DNA of 38,377 bases from Microbulbifer mangrovi (lineage in GTDB: Bacteria > Pseudomonadota > Gammaproteobacteria > Pseudomonadales > Cellvibrionaceae). The notes beneath the pieces are model-generated. The model made no database searches. It saw only the letters and a list, made by a program, of their open reading frames with translations, and was not told the origin of the DNA. The position numbers were made by a program, and so were the translations under genes. The stretch lies in assembly GCF_002009015.1 (NCBI RefSeq), contig NZ_LZDE01000318.1, forward strand, positions 1 through 38,377. The letters run 5' to 3'. How positions within the stretch are numbered: the first letter of the stretch is position 1; each line of letters opens with the position of its first letter. Positions 25,089 through 33,698 of this stretch are shown here, piece by piece.

Positions 25089-26114
25089 GCCGGTATTCAA
25101 TACCTCCCGCGGGCTAACGCCAAACATCTTGCGAAAGGCCGTGGCAAAGTTGGCGGGGCTTCGGAATCCTGCCAGCGCACTCGCCTGCTGGACATTCATA
25201 TCTCCCGCGCGCAGTGCATTCAGTGCCTGATCCATACGCAGGCGGCGGGCATACTCCATCACACTCATCCCTTCCAACTTGCGAAATAGCCGCTGCAGGC
25301 CAGTGGCACTGGTTCCCGCGGCCCGTGCGATCTCTGCAACACTCTGCGGTTCACTGGTATTCAGCTGGATCATTGTTCTGGCGCGCTGGAAGCACTGCAG
25401 CTCCCGCGTGGTTGCGCCTGTAAGTTGCGGCCGGTTGGCGAGTGCCGGAGTCGATAGCTCAGTGGTGGCTGTCGTACTGGCCAACAGTTCAATCACCTTC
25501 GACTCCAGCAGCAGCGGGTTGCTTTGGGTAACGGTATTCAACTGCCTGATGATTTCCCAAACAAGTAATTGCTTGTGTCGCGAAAGACGCTCGGAAAAAA
25601 AGCGTAATGATTCCAGCTGATCGTTACCAAGCGGGCGTTGACCATCGCTAAACCTGCTTTCCAGCCAGCGGTCGGAAGCGGCGATGGAAAGATAGCGAAC
25701 CTGCTGGGGGTGCCGGGAGATACGTTGCATCGACTGCGGGGATTGCGAGTGGATGGCGAGCATTTTTTTCGCGGTGTTCTCAACACTGGGCTCGTTAAAC
25801 CGGTGACGGCAATTTGCCACGTGAATCTCAATGTCTCCACGTAGAAAAATGATGCAGTACAGGCCGGCCTCCAGTTTGGCTGTGGCGGTATAGGCACACT
25901 CCTCCCGGCTGTCGCCGAAACGTATAACCAGTCCCTCCCCAAGTGCTCGTTGGTGGAAGTGACCCTGCATCAAAATACTTTGCGGGGAGATGCTGGCATC
26001 CGTCAGTTTCAATTCGACACCGGGCCGTTGCCTGAAGTCCTCTACCTTGATCACCTGATGGGGGAGGGAAGTACCGGGGGGAGCTACCTCGAGCTCTTGT
26101 TGGGTGATGGCCAT
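25080..26114 (-). CDS. AraC family regulator, PchR-like
   Basis: A 344-residue transcription factor with an N-terminal sensor region (about 1-230) and a C-terminal double HTH (about 245-340). The second part has SVAEIARAAGTSATGLQRLF, then LAGFRSPANFATAFRKMFG ending in SPREVL. This architecture matches PchR/siderophore-sensing AraC regulators, which activate the neighbouring receptor gene when ferrisiderophore is bound. It is divergent from the TonB receptor, with a Fur box and direct repeats between them. ATG 26114 is preferred; an in-frame TTG at 26126 is possible. Confidence 0.9.
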   Translation of the reverse strand: MAITQQELEVAPPGTSLPHQVIKVEDFRQRPGVELKLTDASISPQSILMQGHFHQRALGEGLVIRFGDSREECAYTATAKLEAGLYCIIFLRGDIEIHVANCRHRFNEPSVENTAKKMLAIHSQSPQSMQRISRHPQQVRYLSIAASDRWLESRFSDGQRPLGNDQLESLRFFSERLSRHKQLLVWEIIRQLNTVTQSNPLLLESKVIELLASTTATTELSTPALANRPQLTGATTRELQCFQRARTMIQLNTSEPQSVAEIARAAGTSATGLQRLFRKLEGMSVMEYARRLRMDQALNALRAGDMNVQQASALAGFRSPANFATAFRKMFGVSPREVLNTGKN

Positions 26115-26207
26115 AGGGGACGTCAAATTTCGCTGAAAAGGGTGAATAACTACACAATCTCTAAAGATCGGGCGTTAGGAAAAACAATCTGGTTGTCTGG
26201 CAAAGGT

Positions 26208-26230
26208 GTTGCCGTTGCCTGCCGGTTGCC
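26208..26230. promoter_or_regulatory. GTTGCC direct repeats, candidate AraC-type operator
   Basis: GTTGCC occurs three times (26208-26213, 26214-26219, 26225-26230), with the last two starts 11 bases apart, about one helical turn. A related GGTTGTC lies a little upstream. AraC-family activators bind direct repeats on one face of DNA, and the divergent regulator is encoded here. That it binds these repeats is inference. Confidence 0.4.
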
Positions 26231-26260
26231 ACCTCATTAAGATCCGCCATCAATTTAAAC

Positions 26261-26279
26261 GCGAATGATAATGTGTATC
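26261..26279 (+). promoter_or_regulatory. Fur box upstream of the TonB receptor gene
   Basis: The 19 bases GCGAATGATAATGTGTATC match the consensus GATAATGATAATCATTATC at 14 of 19 positions, including the AATGATAAT core and TATC end. It sits 86 bases before the receptor start and supports iron-dependent repression by Fur. Confidence 0.65.
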
Positions 26280-26365
26280 AACTGCGTTTTTGGCTGCGGC
26301 CACTTTTTATGCAGTTTATCTGCATGACCAGTGGTTCTGGCTGATTTTTAATCAATGGGGGATTT

Positions 26366-28612
26366 ATGAGCGTACGCAGATCAGCGCACACCTGCCTGTT
26401 GGCAGCGTCTTCACTATTGGCTCTCGGGGTAGCCCAGGCCAATGCGCAAACCCAGGGCAAAAAGGGGGCAGACCTTGAGGAAGTCGTCGTGACTGCAACG
26501 GGGCTTTCTTCGGCCGCTTCTACTGCAAAAACGGGCATTCCCATTATGGAATCGCCGCAGACCATCTCTGTGATCAGCCGCGAAGAGATCGATCTGCGTG
26601 CCGCGTCCACCATCGCCGATGCGCTTTCCTATACCGCAGGTGTTCAACCTGAGCCATCCGGTATCGATAGCCGTACCGATGAAATTTCCGTGCGTGGCTT
26701 CGGTGCCGGTGGTTTCTCCTCCAACAACAACTTTGTCGATGGCCTGCGCCTGCCCGCTGGCGGCCAGTGGACCCGTTTCGGCTTTGATACCTTTGGCCTG
26801 CAGCAGGTTGAAGTATTGAAAGGCCCGTCCAGCGTACTCTATGGCCAGGCGGCACCGGGCGGTATGGTGAACATGGTCACCAAGCGTGCTGGCGCGGAGA
26901 GTCAGCAGGAGCTGCTGGTTCAGGGGCAGGGTTACACCGATCTGGACAACTTTTCCGGCCGTATCGCCGGTGACTTCGGCGGAACCCTGAACGAGGCGGG
27001 CACCGTGCACGGCCGTGTTGTGACCGTTGCCGAAGATGGCGATACGCAGGTAGATGGCGTTTCCAAGAGTCGCTATTACGTTTCTCCCAGTGTGACCTGG
27101 ACCCCCAGCGACGCCACCACCTGGACTTTCCTCACTCAGTACCAGCGTGATGAAGGCGGTGCTACGTTCCAGTTCCTGCCTTCCCTGGGCACTCTCGAAG
27201 CTTCCAACGGCCAGTACATCGACAACGATGCCAATATCGGCGAAGTCGACTGGAATACCTTCGACCGGGACCAGTTGCTGGTGGGCTCTTTCTTCGAACA
27301 CGACCTCAACGAAAACCTGACCCTGCGTAACAACGCGCGCTATACCCACATCGACACCCTCTACCGTGTCACCGTACTCTCCGGCGACACGGTGACAGAC
27401 TGTGCGGCTTCCCCTTACGGCGAGCAGTGCATCGATGGCCAGACCATCGGCCGCCGTGCGGTGCAGGGCGATGGCGAGTCAGACGGTTATGCCATCGACA
27501 CCCAGCTTGAGGGACGCTTCGACACTGGCAATGTGAATCACACCCTGCTGGGCGGCCTGGACTACTTCCATACCGAGTGGGAACACTATCGTGATCTTGT
27601 GATGCTGCCGGATACACCTCGCGGGCAGGTCGATCCGCTGTGGGATATTTTCAACCCGGAATACCGCGGTGCCGAGGACTATGTCGAAAACTTGAGTCCG
27701 CAAATCTACGGCGCTTCTACCAGCAAGCAGACCGGCCTGTATCTGCAGGACCAGATCAGTGCGGGCAAACTGCGGATCAACATCGGTGGTCGATACGACT
27801 GGGCTGATGACGAAAGCGAAGACCTGCAGACCGGTGAAACCTTTTCTACCGAGGCGGACGAGTTTACCTGGCGCACCGGTGCGGTTTACCTGTTCGACAA
27901 TGGCGTAGCGCCCTACGTCAGCTACTCCGAATCTTTCCTGCCGCAGGTGGTGGACCCTTCGCAGACACTGGGTGGCGTGTTGTTTGAACCAACCACCGGC
28001 GAACAGGTGGAAGCCGGTGTCCGCTACCAGAGCGGCAACAATATTTATCTGAGCTTCGGTGGCTTTGAGATCACCCAGGAGAATGTTTCCACTTCCGACC
28101 CGAATGGCGAGCTGTGTGGTCGCCGTGTGTGCCAGGTGCAGGCGGGAGAGGCTCAGGTGCGCGGCATTGAGCTGGAGGGCCGCGCTTCTCTGGCTACCGG
28201 AACCACGCTGATCGCTTCCGCTTCACGTCTGGATGCGGAGATTACCAGGTCCAATGATCCGATTGTGGGCAATAGCATGTCCCAGGTACCGGATGTACTG
28301 GCGTCCTTATTTGTGGATCACCGCATTGAACAGGGCCCGCTGGCAGGGCTCGGCTTCGGAGCGGGGATGCGCTACACCGGCACGAGCTATGGCAACACCA
28401 CCAACACCATCGTGATCGACGATTACACCTTGTTCGATCTGCTGATGCGCTATGACCTGGGCGTTGCCCGGCCAGAACTGGACGGTGTTTCCGTGTCCCT
28501 CAATGCGCGCAATCTCAACGACGAGCGGTATCTGGTGACCTGTACTACTAGCCAGTCCTGCTTCTACGGCCAGGGCCGGGTTGTCACTGCGCGACTGCAG
28601 TACCAGTGGTAA
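26366..28612 (+). CDS. TonB-dependent ferric siderophore receptor, FhuA/FoxA-like
   Basis: A 748-residue outer-membrane receptor. It has a signal peptide (cut after ANA, about residue 27), a TonB box-like stretch (EEVVVTATG), a plug domain (IMESPQTISVISREEIDLR to about 180) with GVQPEPSG and VEVLKGPSSVLYGQAAPGG, and a 22-strand barrel ending in Trp. Paired Cys occur in outer loops, and near the C-terminus a CTTSQSCFYG motif parallels the CFNTYGCFWG of FhuA. This points to a hydroxamate-type ligand. GGGGGA before ATG 26366 supports the start. A Fur box and AraC regulator lie upstream and a reductive release module follows. Confidence 0.92.
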   Translation: MSVRRSAHTCLLAASSLLALGVAQANAQTQGKKGADLEEVVVTATGLSSAASTAKTGIPIMESPQTISVISREEIDLRAASTIADALSYTAGVQPEPSGIDSRTDEISVRGFGAGGFSSNNNFVDGLRLPAGGQWTRFGFDTFGLQQVEVLKGPSSVLYGQAAPGGMVNMVTKRAGAESQQELLVQGQGYTDLDNFSGRIAGDFGGTLNEAGTVHGRVVTVAEDGDTQVDGVSKSRYYVSPSVTWTPSDATTWTFLTQYQRDEGGATFQFLPSLGTLEASNGQYIDNDANIGEVDWNTFDRDQLLVGSFFEHDLNENLTLRNNARYTHIDTLYRVTVLSGDTVTDCAASPYGEQCIDGQTIGRRAVQGDGESDGYAIDTQLEGRFDTGNVNHTLLGGLDYFHTEWEHYRDLVMLPDTPRGQVDPLWDIFNPEYRGAEDYVENLSPQIYGASTSKQTGLYLQDQISAGKLRINIGGRYDWADDESEDLQTGETFSTEADEFTWRTGAVYLFDNGVAPYVSYSESFLPQVVDPSQTLGGVLFEPTTGEQVEAGVRYQSGNNIYLSFGGFEITQENVSTSDPNGELCGRRVCQVQAGEAQVRGIELEGRASLATGTTLIASASRLDAEITRSNDPIVGNSMSQVPDVLASLFVDHRIEQGPLAGLGFGAGMRYTGTSYGNTTNTIVIDDYTLFDLLMRYDLGVARPELDGVSVSLNARNLNDERYLVTCTTSQSCFYGQGRVVTARLQYQW

Positions 28613-28639
28613 GGGCTTCATTGTTTCCGCAGAGTATCG

Positions 28640-28658
28640 AGGCCCGCCTGGCGGGCCT
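28640..28658 (+). other. Hairpin between receptor and downstream genes
   Basis: AGGCCCG and CGGGCCT form a seven-pair GC stem with a CCTGG loop, 27 bases after the receptor stop. Only TTG follows, not a full T tract. It may attenuate transcription or protect the receptor mRNA, lowering expression of the downstream genes. Confidence 0.4.
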
Positions 28659-28697
28659 TGTCCCGCTTGGATTCCGGCGAACAACGGAGAATTTTCT

Positions 28698-28979
28698 TTG
28701 ACCGCGCTACTTTTGATTTCCGCTGCAGTGCTGATCGCATTGGGTTCCGGATTGTTGTATCTGGCAAGTGCCAATCAGCGGCTGCTTTCCAATGTACTTC
28801 CCTCCCGGTTGTTCGCCAGTTCCGGACTGCTTCTACTGGCGCTTGCCTTGACCCTGCTGCTGCAATATTCGGGCACCGGTAGCGCTGTGTTTATTCTGAT
28901 GACCGCGGTGATGTTTATGTGGACAGTACCGCCCATGCTGATTGCCTATTCGAGATATAAAAGGGAGGGGCAACGGTGA
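28698..28979 (+). CDS. Small iron-uptake membrane protein, DUF3325-like
   Basis: A 93-residue protein with three hydrophobic helices. The start is TTG 28698, supported by GGAG at 28686-28689; the frame is open upstream but without such a site. The pattern (LYLASANQRLL, then two helices, ending with a basic tail) resembles DUF3325 proteins that accompany siderophore receptors and PepSY genes. The role is not established. Its stop overlaps the next gene's GTG start. Confidence 0.7.
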   Translation: MTALLLISAAVLIALGSGLLYLASANQRLLSNVLPSRLFASSGLLLLALALTLLLQYSGTGSAVFILMTAVMFMWTVPPMLIAYSRYKREGQR

Positions 28980-29287
28980 CTAAAAGGCTACCTAAAGCGC
29001 AACAGCTCTCCAGCGAACACTGGTTTGGCAAGGCGAGCGCCGGTGTATTTGCGGGCTATCTGCTGACCATCGCGATCTGCGGCATTTTTTCCCGTTTTGG
29101 TCCGTTGGAGGTGGGTTTTTTCTCCGCGCAGGCACAGATCACCATGTGGTTGGTGGCACCCGTGTGGGGACTGATATTGAGTTTCTGCTTTCTGTTCCAG
29201 AGTAGTGCGCGCGCCTGGGCCTGGTTGGGTGGGGCCAGTGTGGTTTTGTGGAGCATTCTTTTGCTCTTCAGGTTTGTCATCGGGTGA
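28976..29287 (+). CDS. Small iron-uptake membrane protein, DUF3649-like
   Basis: A 103-residue protein with three hydrophobic helices (about 20-40, 52-75, 82-101). AGVFAGYLLTIAICGIFSRF and the SARAWAWLGG segment look like the DUF3649 family found in iron-uptake operons. The GTG start overlaps the preceding stop, with GGAGG seven bases upstream at 28964-28968. It probably forms part of the same inner-membrane assembly as its neighbours; no activity is known. Confidence 0.72.
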   Translation: MTKRLPKAQQLSSEHWFGKASAGVFAGYLLTIAICGIFSRFGPLEVGFFSAQAQITMWLVAPVWGLILSFCFLFQSSARAWAWLGGASVVLWSILLLFRFVIG

Positions 29288-29309
29288 GGCGGGTATTGGG
29301 GCAACAATC

Positions 29310-30923
29310 ATGAAAATACGTAGTGACATTATTCGTATGTACCGCGACATTCACAGCTGGGTGGGAATTGTCTGTGGTCTTGCGCTGTTCATCGCGTTCT
29401 ACGCGGGCGCTATTACCATGTTCGAGGCGCCGTTAAACCGCTGGGCATCCAAGCCGGCGGTGTTTAGCGAACATACCCCGCTGGAGAAAACTCCCGAACT
29501 GGTTGAAAAAGTACTGGCAGAGTACCCGAAAGCCGCGGGGCGCTATGAAGTTACCCTGGATGCAGGATTCGCAGATCGACCCGCACGAGTGATGTGGAGC
29601 ACTGGTCCTCGCGGAAGAGGTACTACTTATTACGCAGAGCTGGCGGAAGACGGTTCGCTGCAGGTGCATACAGAGGGACCCTCCGCGGTGGGGCAGCTGG
29701 TGGATGACTTGCACCAGCAGGTGGGGATTCTGCTGGACCACGAGCTGGTTATGCAGTTGGTGGGTGCTATTTCCCTGATGTACTTTATCGCACTGATATC
29801 TGGTGTGATCGTCCTGTTGCCGACACTGGTCAAAGACCTGTTTATTCTGCGCATTGGTAAAAATCTGAAGCGTATGTGGCTGGATTTACACAACGCGCTC
29901 GGCCTGTTCAGCTTGCCATTTCATATTATCATGGCGTTAACGGCAGTGGTTTTTGCGTTCCATGACCTGTTTTACGCTTCCCAGTGGACATTGCTGGAAA
30001 AGAACGGCCGGCCGGAATTTCACGAAGAGGTGGCGGAGCATCGAGAACCGCTGGCGCCACATCAGATTGTTGCCCGCCTGCGGGAGCAGGCACCGGGCTT
30101 CAAGCCGCTGTATATGCAGTTCCATGCTGAGGAGGATCACGGTCTGGAACTTCGGGTGTCCGGGAGCAATCCCCGCCATGGGTCTCGGGCTCCGGGTTAT
30201 GGCATTGCCGGGGTAGATCCCTATACCGGTGACCTCACCTCCACGGATTACATGCCCGGCGAGCAGGATGGCTGGTACGCGACACTGACCAGCTTTTTCT
30301 CCCTGCATTTCGGTAACTTTGGCGGTAACCCGATCCGCTGGACCTACTTCCTGCTGGGGCTTGCCGGCGCCGTGCTGTTCTATACCGGAAACCTGCTGTG
30401 GATCGAGTCCCACCGCAAGAAACGCCGCAAGGGCTACGAGCATCTAGATGTACAGCAGACAAAGCCTTCCATCATTCTGGGCGCGCTGACCGTAGGTATT
30501 TCCCTTGGCTGTATTGCCGGAATTTCCACAACCATCGCCGCGGCCAAGCTGTTGCCACTGTGGACGGATGCGCTGGCTGCGTGGCACATGGGGATCTATT
30601 ACACGGTGTTTTTCCTTTCAGTGGCATGGGCCTTTTATCGCGGTGCAGCAAGGGGTGCTGTGGAGTTGCTATATGCCTCTGCTGTGGCCACCTTGTTCAT
30701 CCCTGCTGTAAGTCTGCTTTCTGCTCTGTTTCCCGGCGTTGGCTGGAATCACGGGGGGAGTACCTATTTGATCGATGTGATGGCAATTATCGGTGCAGGG
30801 TGCTTCGCATTCCTTGCGGGCAAGACCGTGCAGCGGATTCACAACGCGCCGGAATACAGTATCTGGTATGTGGGGGAAGAGGTATCGCCGACGCAAACTG
30901 TCTTGGGTGCTCAGCTGCAGTAG
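29310..30923 (+). CDS. PepSY membrane protein, putative ferrisiderophore reductase (FoxB/FpvG-like)
   Basis: A 537-residue inner-membrane protein with PepSY-associated topology. A first helix (about 15-38, HSWVGIVCGLALFIAFYAGA), a periplasmic PepSY region, helices near 150-180 and 190-215 with WLDLHNALGLFSLPFHI, a second periplasmic part, and four more helices after residue 330 are visible. The buried His residues (HSW, LHNALG, FHI) are candidate haem ligands. In Pseudomonas, related FoxB and FpvG proteins help release iron reductively from ferrisiderophores. ATG 29310 is preferred; an upstream in-frame start overlaps the preceding gene. The end overlaps the converging gene by 13 bases. Confidence 0.82.
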   Translation: MKIRSDIIRMYRDIHSWVGIVCGLALFIAFYAGAITMFEAPLNRWASKPAVFSEHTPLEKTPELVEKVLAEYPKAAGRYEVTLDAGFADRPARVMWSTGPRGRGTTYYAELAEDGSLQVHTEGPSAVGQLVDDLHQQVGILLDHELVMQLVGAISLMYFIALISGVIVLLPTLVKDLFILRIGKNLKRMWLDLHNALGLFSLPFHIIMALTAVVFAFHDLFYASQWTLLEKNGRPEFHEEVAEHREPLAPHQIVARLREQAPGFKPLYMQFHAEEDHGLELRVSGSNPRHGSRAPGYGIAGVDPYTGDLTSTDYMPGEQDGWYATLTSFFSLHFGNFGGNPIRWTYFLLGLAGAVLFYTGNLLWIESHRKKRRKGYEHLDVQQTKPSIILGALTVGISLGCIAGISTTIAAAKLLPLWTDALAAWHMGIYYTVFFLSVAWAFYRGAARGAVELLYASAVATLFIPAVSLLSALFPGVGWNHGGSTYLIDVMAIIGAGCFAFLAGKTVQRIHNAPEYSIWYVGEEVSPTQTVLGAQLQ

Positions 30924-31921
30924 TGATGTGCTGCATTGAGGTAAGCGCGTGTTTTCTTTCGCCACTTGTCTGGCTCGGTAACCTCGCTGTCCAGCAAGTG
31001 TGCAGCCGAGAGCTGGGCGCGAAGCAGGGCGCGTTCGGCGCGATAGAAATTTGACAGGATCTGCGCTGGCCGGTCGCCGCTCGATCGATAGTAAAATTCA
31101 ACACACGCCTCTCCCAGTTCCGCATGTCCCAGTAATTCGCACTCGAGCGCGAGATAGCTCAGTTCATCCACCGGGTCAACGCAACGCAGGTTGGGGTCAA
31201 ATTCAAGGCAGTCGATAATTTGCGGCGGCTGGGTCAGGAAGCAGTGTTCCGGTCTCAGGTCACCGTGCCCCTCGACGATTTTCCCCTTCGCCGCACGTTC
31301 GCCGAGGAGTTCCGCTTCGCGCAGGATAAAGTCCAGTAGGGCGTTTGCCAGCTGATCGATTTCTTTGGCATCCAGAGACACTTCGGGGACTTTCAGCTGG
31401 TTGCGCAATTCCCTGCAGCGATGGCGCAGTCTTGCCAGATACTGCTCGGGCTGTATGGGAACTGGTTCTGCGGTCCGATAAAAGTCACACAGTCGCTGTA
31501 GCAGTGGTGCCAGTTGTTGCGGTGTGGTGCTGTCTATCCGATAGGGAAGCGAGGCGTCTTCCCGTAGACGGCGCATTTTGACCAGCCATTCCACTGGCAA
31601 GCCCCGCTCATCCAGGTTCAGCTGCCCGAGCTCATCGACTCGCAGCGCTACCACATCCAGGTAGGTTCCATCGGTCATACGCCGGTTCAGGCGCAGTTCT
31701 TCGCGGCAGATGACATATCGTTTTTCCAGACTGCTGAAATCGAGATAACTGGAGCGCACCGGCTTTTTCATTTTGTAGACGTAGTGGTCCGTGAGAAACA
31801 CCCGGGCCATATGGGTCTCTATGAGCCGCACTGTTTCCGTGCCCTCGGGGTAGCTACTGGGAGATAGCAGGAAGCGGGTCTTCTCTTCCAGTCCAGGGTT
31901 TGTGACGTTGGAGTCGGTCAT
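30911..31921 (-). CDS. COG2187-type phosphotransferase-like protein
   Basis: A 336-residue protein of the aminoglycoside-phosphotransferase/kinase-like fold. The N-lobe has VFLTDHYVYKMKKPVR with the ATP-binding Lys, and the C-lobe has the Brenner motif EGHGDLRPEHCF followed by IIDCLEFDPNLR with the metal-binding Asp. Some COG2187 proteins carry an extra C-terminal P-loop kinase domain; this one does not. The substrate is unknown and there is no sign of antibiotic resistance. Its 3' end overlaps that of the PepSY gene by 13 bases, and it is divergent from the phosphoribosyltransferase gene. Confidence 0.82.
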   Translation of the reverse strand: MTDSNVTNPGLEEKTRFLLSPSSYPEGTETVRLIETHMARVFLTDHYVYKMKKPVRSSYLDFSSLEKRYVICREELRLNRRMTDGTYLDVVALRVDELGQLNLDERGLPVEWLVKMRRLREDASLPYRIDSTTPQQLAPLLQRLCDFYRTAEPVPIQPEQYLARLRHRCRELRNQLKVPEVSLDAKEIDQLANALLDFILREAELLGERAAKGKIVEGHGDLRPEHCFLTQPPQIIDCLEFDPNLRCVDPVDELSYLALECELLGHAELGEACVEFYYRSSGDRPAQILSNFYRAERALLRAQLSAAHLLDSEVTEPDKWRKKTRAYLNAAHHYCS

Positions 31922-32030
31922 GGCGCGCTTTGTCGTTGGGCCTGTTTGCTAGTCTAGTTTTATTAGGCATGTATTGAGCGCATTCCGGTTTGAGATCTGT
32001 ATTTTGTCAGTCATCGAGGTGTGAGTCGTG

Positions 32031-32702
32031 ATGACGCCGTTTTATGATCGCGTGGAAGCAGGGCGTCTACTAGCGGAGGCGCTGCGTTCCTCCTTGCCAG
32101 ATGACGCAAAATATCGGGATGCCATCGCGCTGGCGTTGCCGCGTGGCGGTGTGCCTCTCGGTCTGGAAGTGGCGCGTGCGCTGCATATTCCTCTCGACTT
32201 GATGCTGGTGCGCAAGCTGGGCGTGCCGGGTCACAGAGAGCTGGCGATGGGCGCGATTACCAGCGGCGCGCGGGTAGTGAATGAAAACGTGATCGCGAAC
32301 TGTGGTATCAGTGATGAAACGCTGGATGCCGTGGCGAGTGAGGAGCGCTTGGAACTCGAGCGACGCGCCAGACGTTACCGCGGAGACCGACCCTGGCCCG
32401 ACCTGGAAGATCGCTGCGTGATTCTGGTGGACGATGGTATAGCCACCGGTGCCACCATGGAGGCCGCCGCGCGCGCAGTGCGCCTGCAACAACCGGCATC
32501 CATTGTTCTCGCCGTGCCGGTTGCGCCGCCGGATGCTCTCGCGCGCTTCACTCCCCTGGTAGACAAGATTGTGTGCCTGGCTACTCCGGAATCTTTCTGG
32601 GCTATTGGCGCCTGGTATCGAGACTTCTCTCAACTAACGGACGATGAGGTTATCGCAATGATGTGCGAAGCTGACATGTTGGCAGGGAGGAAAGATGGAT
32701 AA
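32031..32702 (+). CDS. Phosphoribosyltransferase family protein
   Basis: A type I phosphoribosyltransferase-like protein of 223 residues. The PRPP-binding loop is CVILVDDGIATGATME (about residues 134-149), and the early LPRGGVPLGLEVA forms the PPi loop. It looks like the COG1926 group of unassigned PRTases. A GTG one codon upstream (32028) has better spacing to GAGG at 32016-32019 and may be the true start. The PRPP-synthetase homologue follows after 18 bases, so substrate supply and use may be linked. Confidence 0.85.
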   Translation: MTPFYDRVEAGRLLAEALRSSLPDDAKYRDAIALALPRGGVPLGLEVARALHIPLDLMLVRKLGVPGHRELAMGAITSGARVVNENVIANCGISDETLDAVASEERLELERRARRYRGDRPWPDLEDRCVILVDDGIATGATMEAAARAVRLQQPASIVLAVPVAPPDALARFTPLVDKIVCLATPESFWAIGAWYRDFSQLTDDEVIAMMCEADMLAGRKDG

Positions 32703-32720
32703 TCACGCGGTAACTGCGCG

Positions 32721-33689
32721 ATGACCGGTCTGAAACTGTTTAGCCTTGAGGCCGGTGCTGAGTTCGCTGAGCGCCTATCCGCTGCGCTCGCTGTACCGCG
32801 GTCTGCCCACGAGGAGCGCGATTTCGTCGATGGCGAACATAAGATCCGTCCTTTGGAAGACGTGGAGGGCGATGATGTCTATGTGGTGCAATCCCTGTAT
32901 GGCGACGCGAGTATCGGCCTAAACGACAAACTCATACGTCTTCTCTTCTTTATCGGCGCGCTAAAAGATGCGGGTGCTGCCAGGGTTACCGCCGTTATTC
33001 CTTATCTCTGTTACGGTCGTAAAGATCGCCGCACCAAACTCCACGATCCGCTTTCCAGTCGTTACCTGGCGAGCTTGTTTGAATCGCTGGGCACGGATGC
33101 GGTCGTGACGCTGGACGCCCACAACCAGTCCGCATTTGAGAATGCCTTCCGTTGCAGGACTCTGCATCTGCCGGCCCAGCGCTTGTTTGTGGATTTCGCG
33201 GTACGGCAGCTGCAGGGAGATCAGCGTCGATTGGTGGTGGCTTCGCCAGATGTTGGCGGGGTGAAACGCGCGGAGGCCATGCGTCAGGCGCTTGGCGAGC
33301 GGCTGGGGCGGGAAATCGGCCGCGCATTTGTCGAGAAATACCGCAGTGCGGATCAGCTCTCCGGGGGCACATTGATTGGCGACGTACGCGATGCCTGTGT
33401 GCTGATCGTCGACGACCTGATTGCCGGTGGCGGTACAATCACCCGCGCAGTTGGCGCAATTCAGGGCGGCGGCGCCGCCCGGATCTGGGCGCTGGCCAGT
33501 CACGGGCAATTCTGTGGAGATGCTCTGGCGGGACTCGGCCGTTTGCCCCTGGAGGCAATCGCAGTAACCAATTCGTTACCACAGGCCACAGCGAAACCGC
33601 TCCAGGTCGTGGACTGTGCGCCGCTGATCGCAGCGGCAATACATGACCTGCATTACGGTGGCCCGGCGACACAGCTGGGCTTTGATTAG
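32721..33689 (+). CDS. Divergent ribose-phosphate pyrophosphokinase (PRPP synthetase paralogue)
   Basis: A 322-residue member of the PRPP-synthetase family, which makes PRPP from ribose 5-phosphate and ATP. The family pattern is clear: FVDGEHKIR, VVQSLYGDASIGLNDKL, VIPYLCYGRKDRRT, and the PRPP loop VLIVDDLIAGGGTI. It departs from housekeeping Prs: the ATP/Mg signature that normally reads DLHxxQIQGFF is DAHNQSAFENAF here. The flexible loop keeps a Lys in VEKYRS. It is probably a secondary enzyme feeding the adjacent phosphoribosyltransferase rather than the main Prs. It converges with the AidB gene nine bases on. Confidence 0.85.
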   Translation: MTGLKLFSLEAGAEFAERLSAALAVPRSAHEERDFVDGEHKIRPLEDVEGDDVYVVQSLYGDASIGLNDKLIRLLFFIGALKDAGAARVTAVIPYLCYGRKDRRTKLHDPLSSRYLASLFESLGTDAVVTLDAHNQSAFENAFRCRTLHLPAQRLFVDFAVRQLQGDQRRLVVASPDVGGVKRAEAMRQALGERLGREIGRAFVEKYRSADQLSGGTLIGDVRDACVLIVDDLIAGGGTITRAVGAIQGGGAARIWALASHGQFCGDALAGLGRLPLEAIAVTNSLPQATAKPLQVVDCAPLIAAAIHDLHYGGPATQLGFD

Positions 33690-33698
33690 CCGCGCAGG

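Noticed and set aside
26414-27349. 311-codon minus-strand frame within the TonB receptor
   Set aside because: Antisense shadow of a clear receptor plug and barrel sequence.
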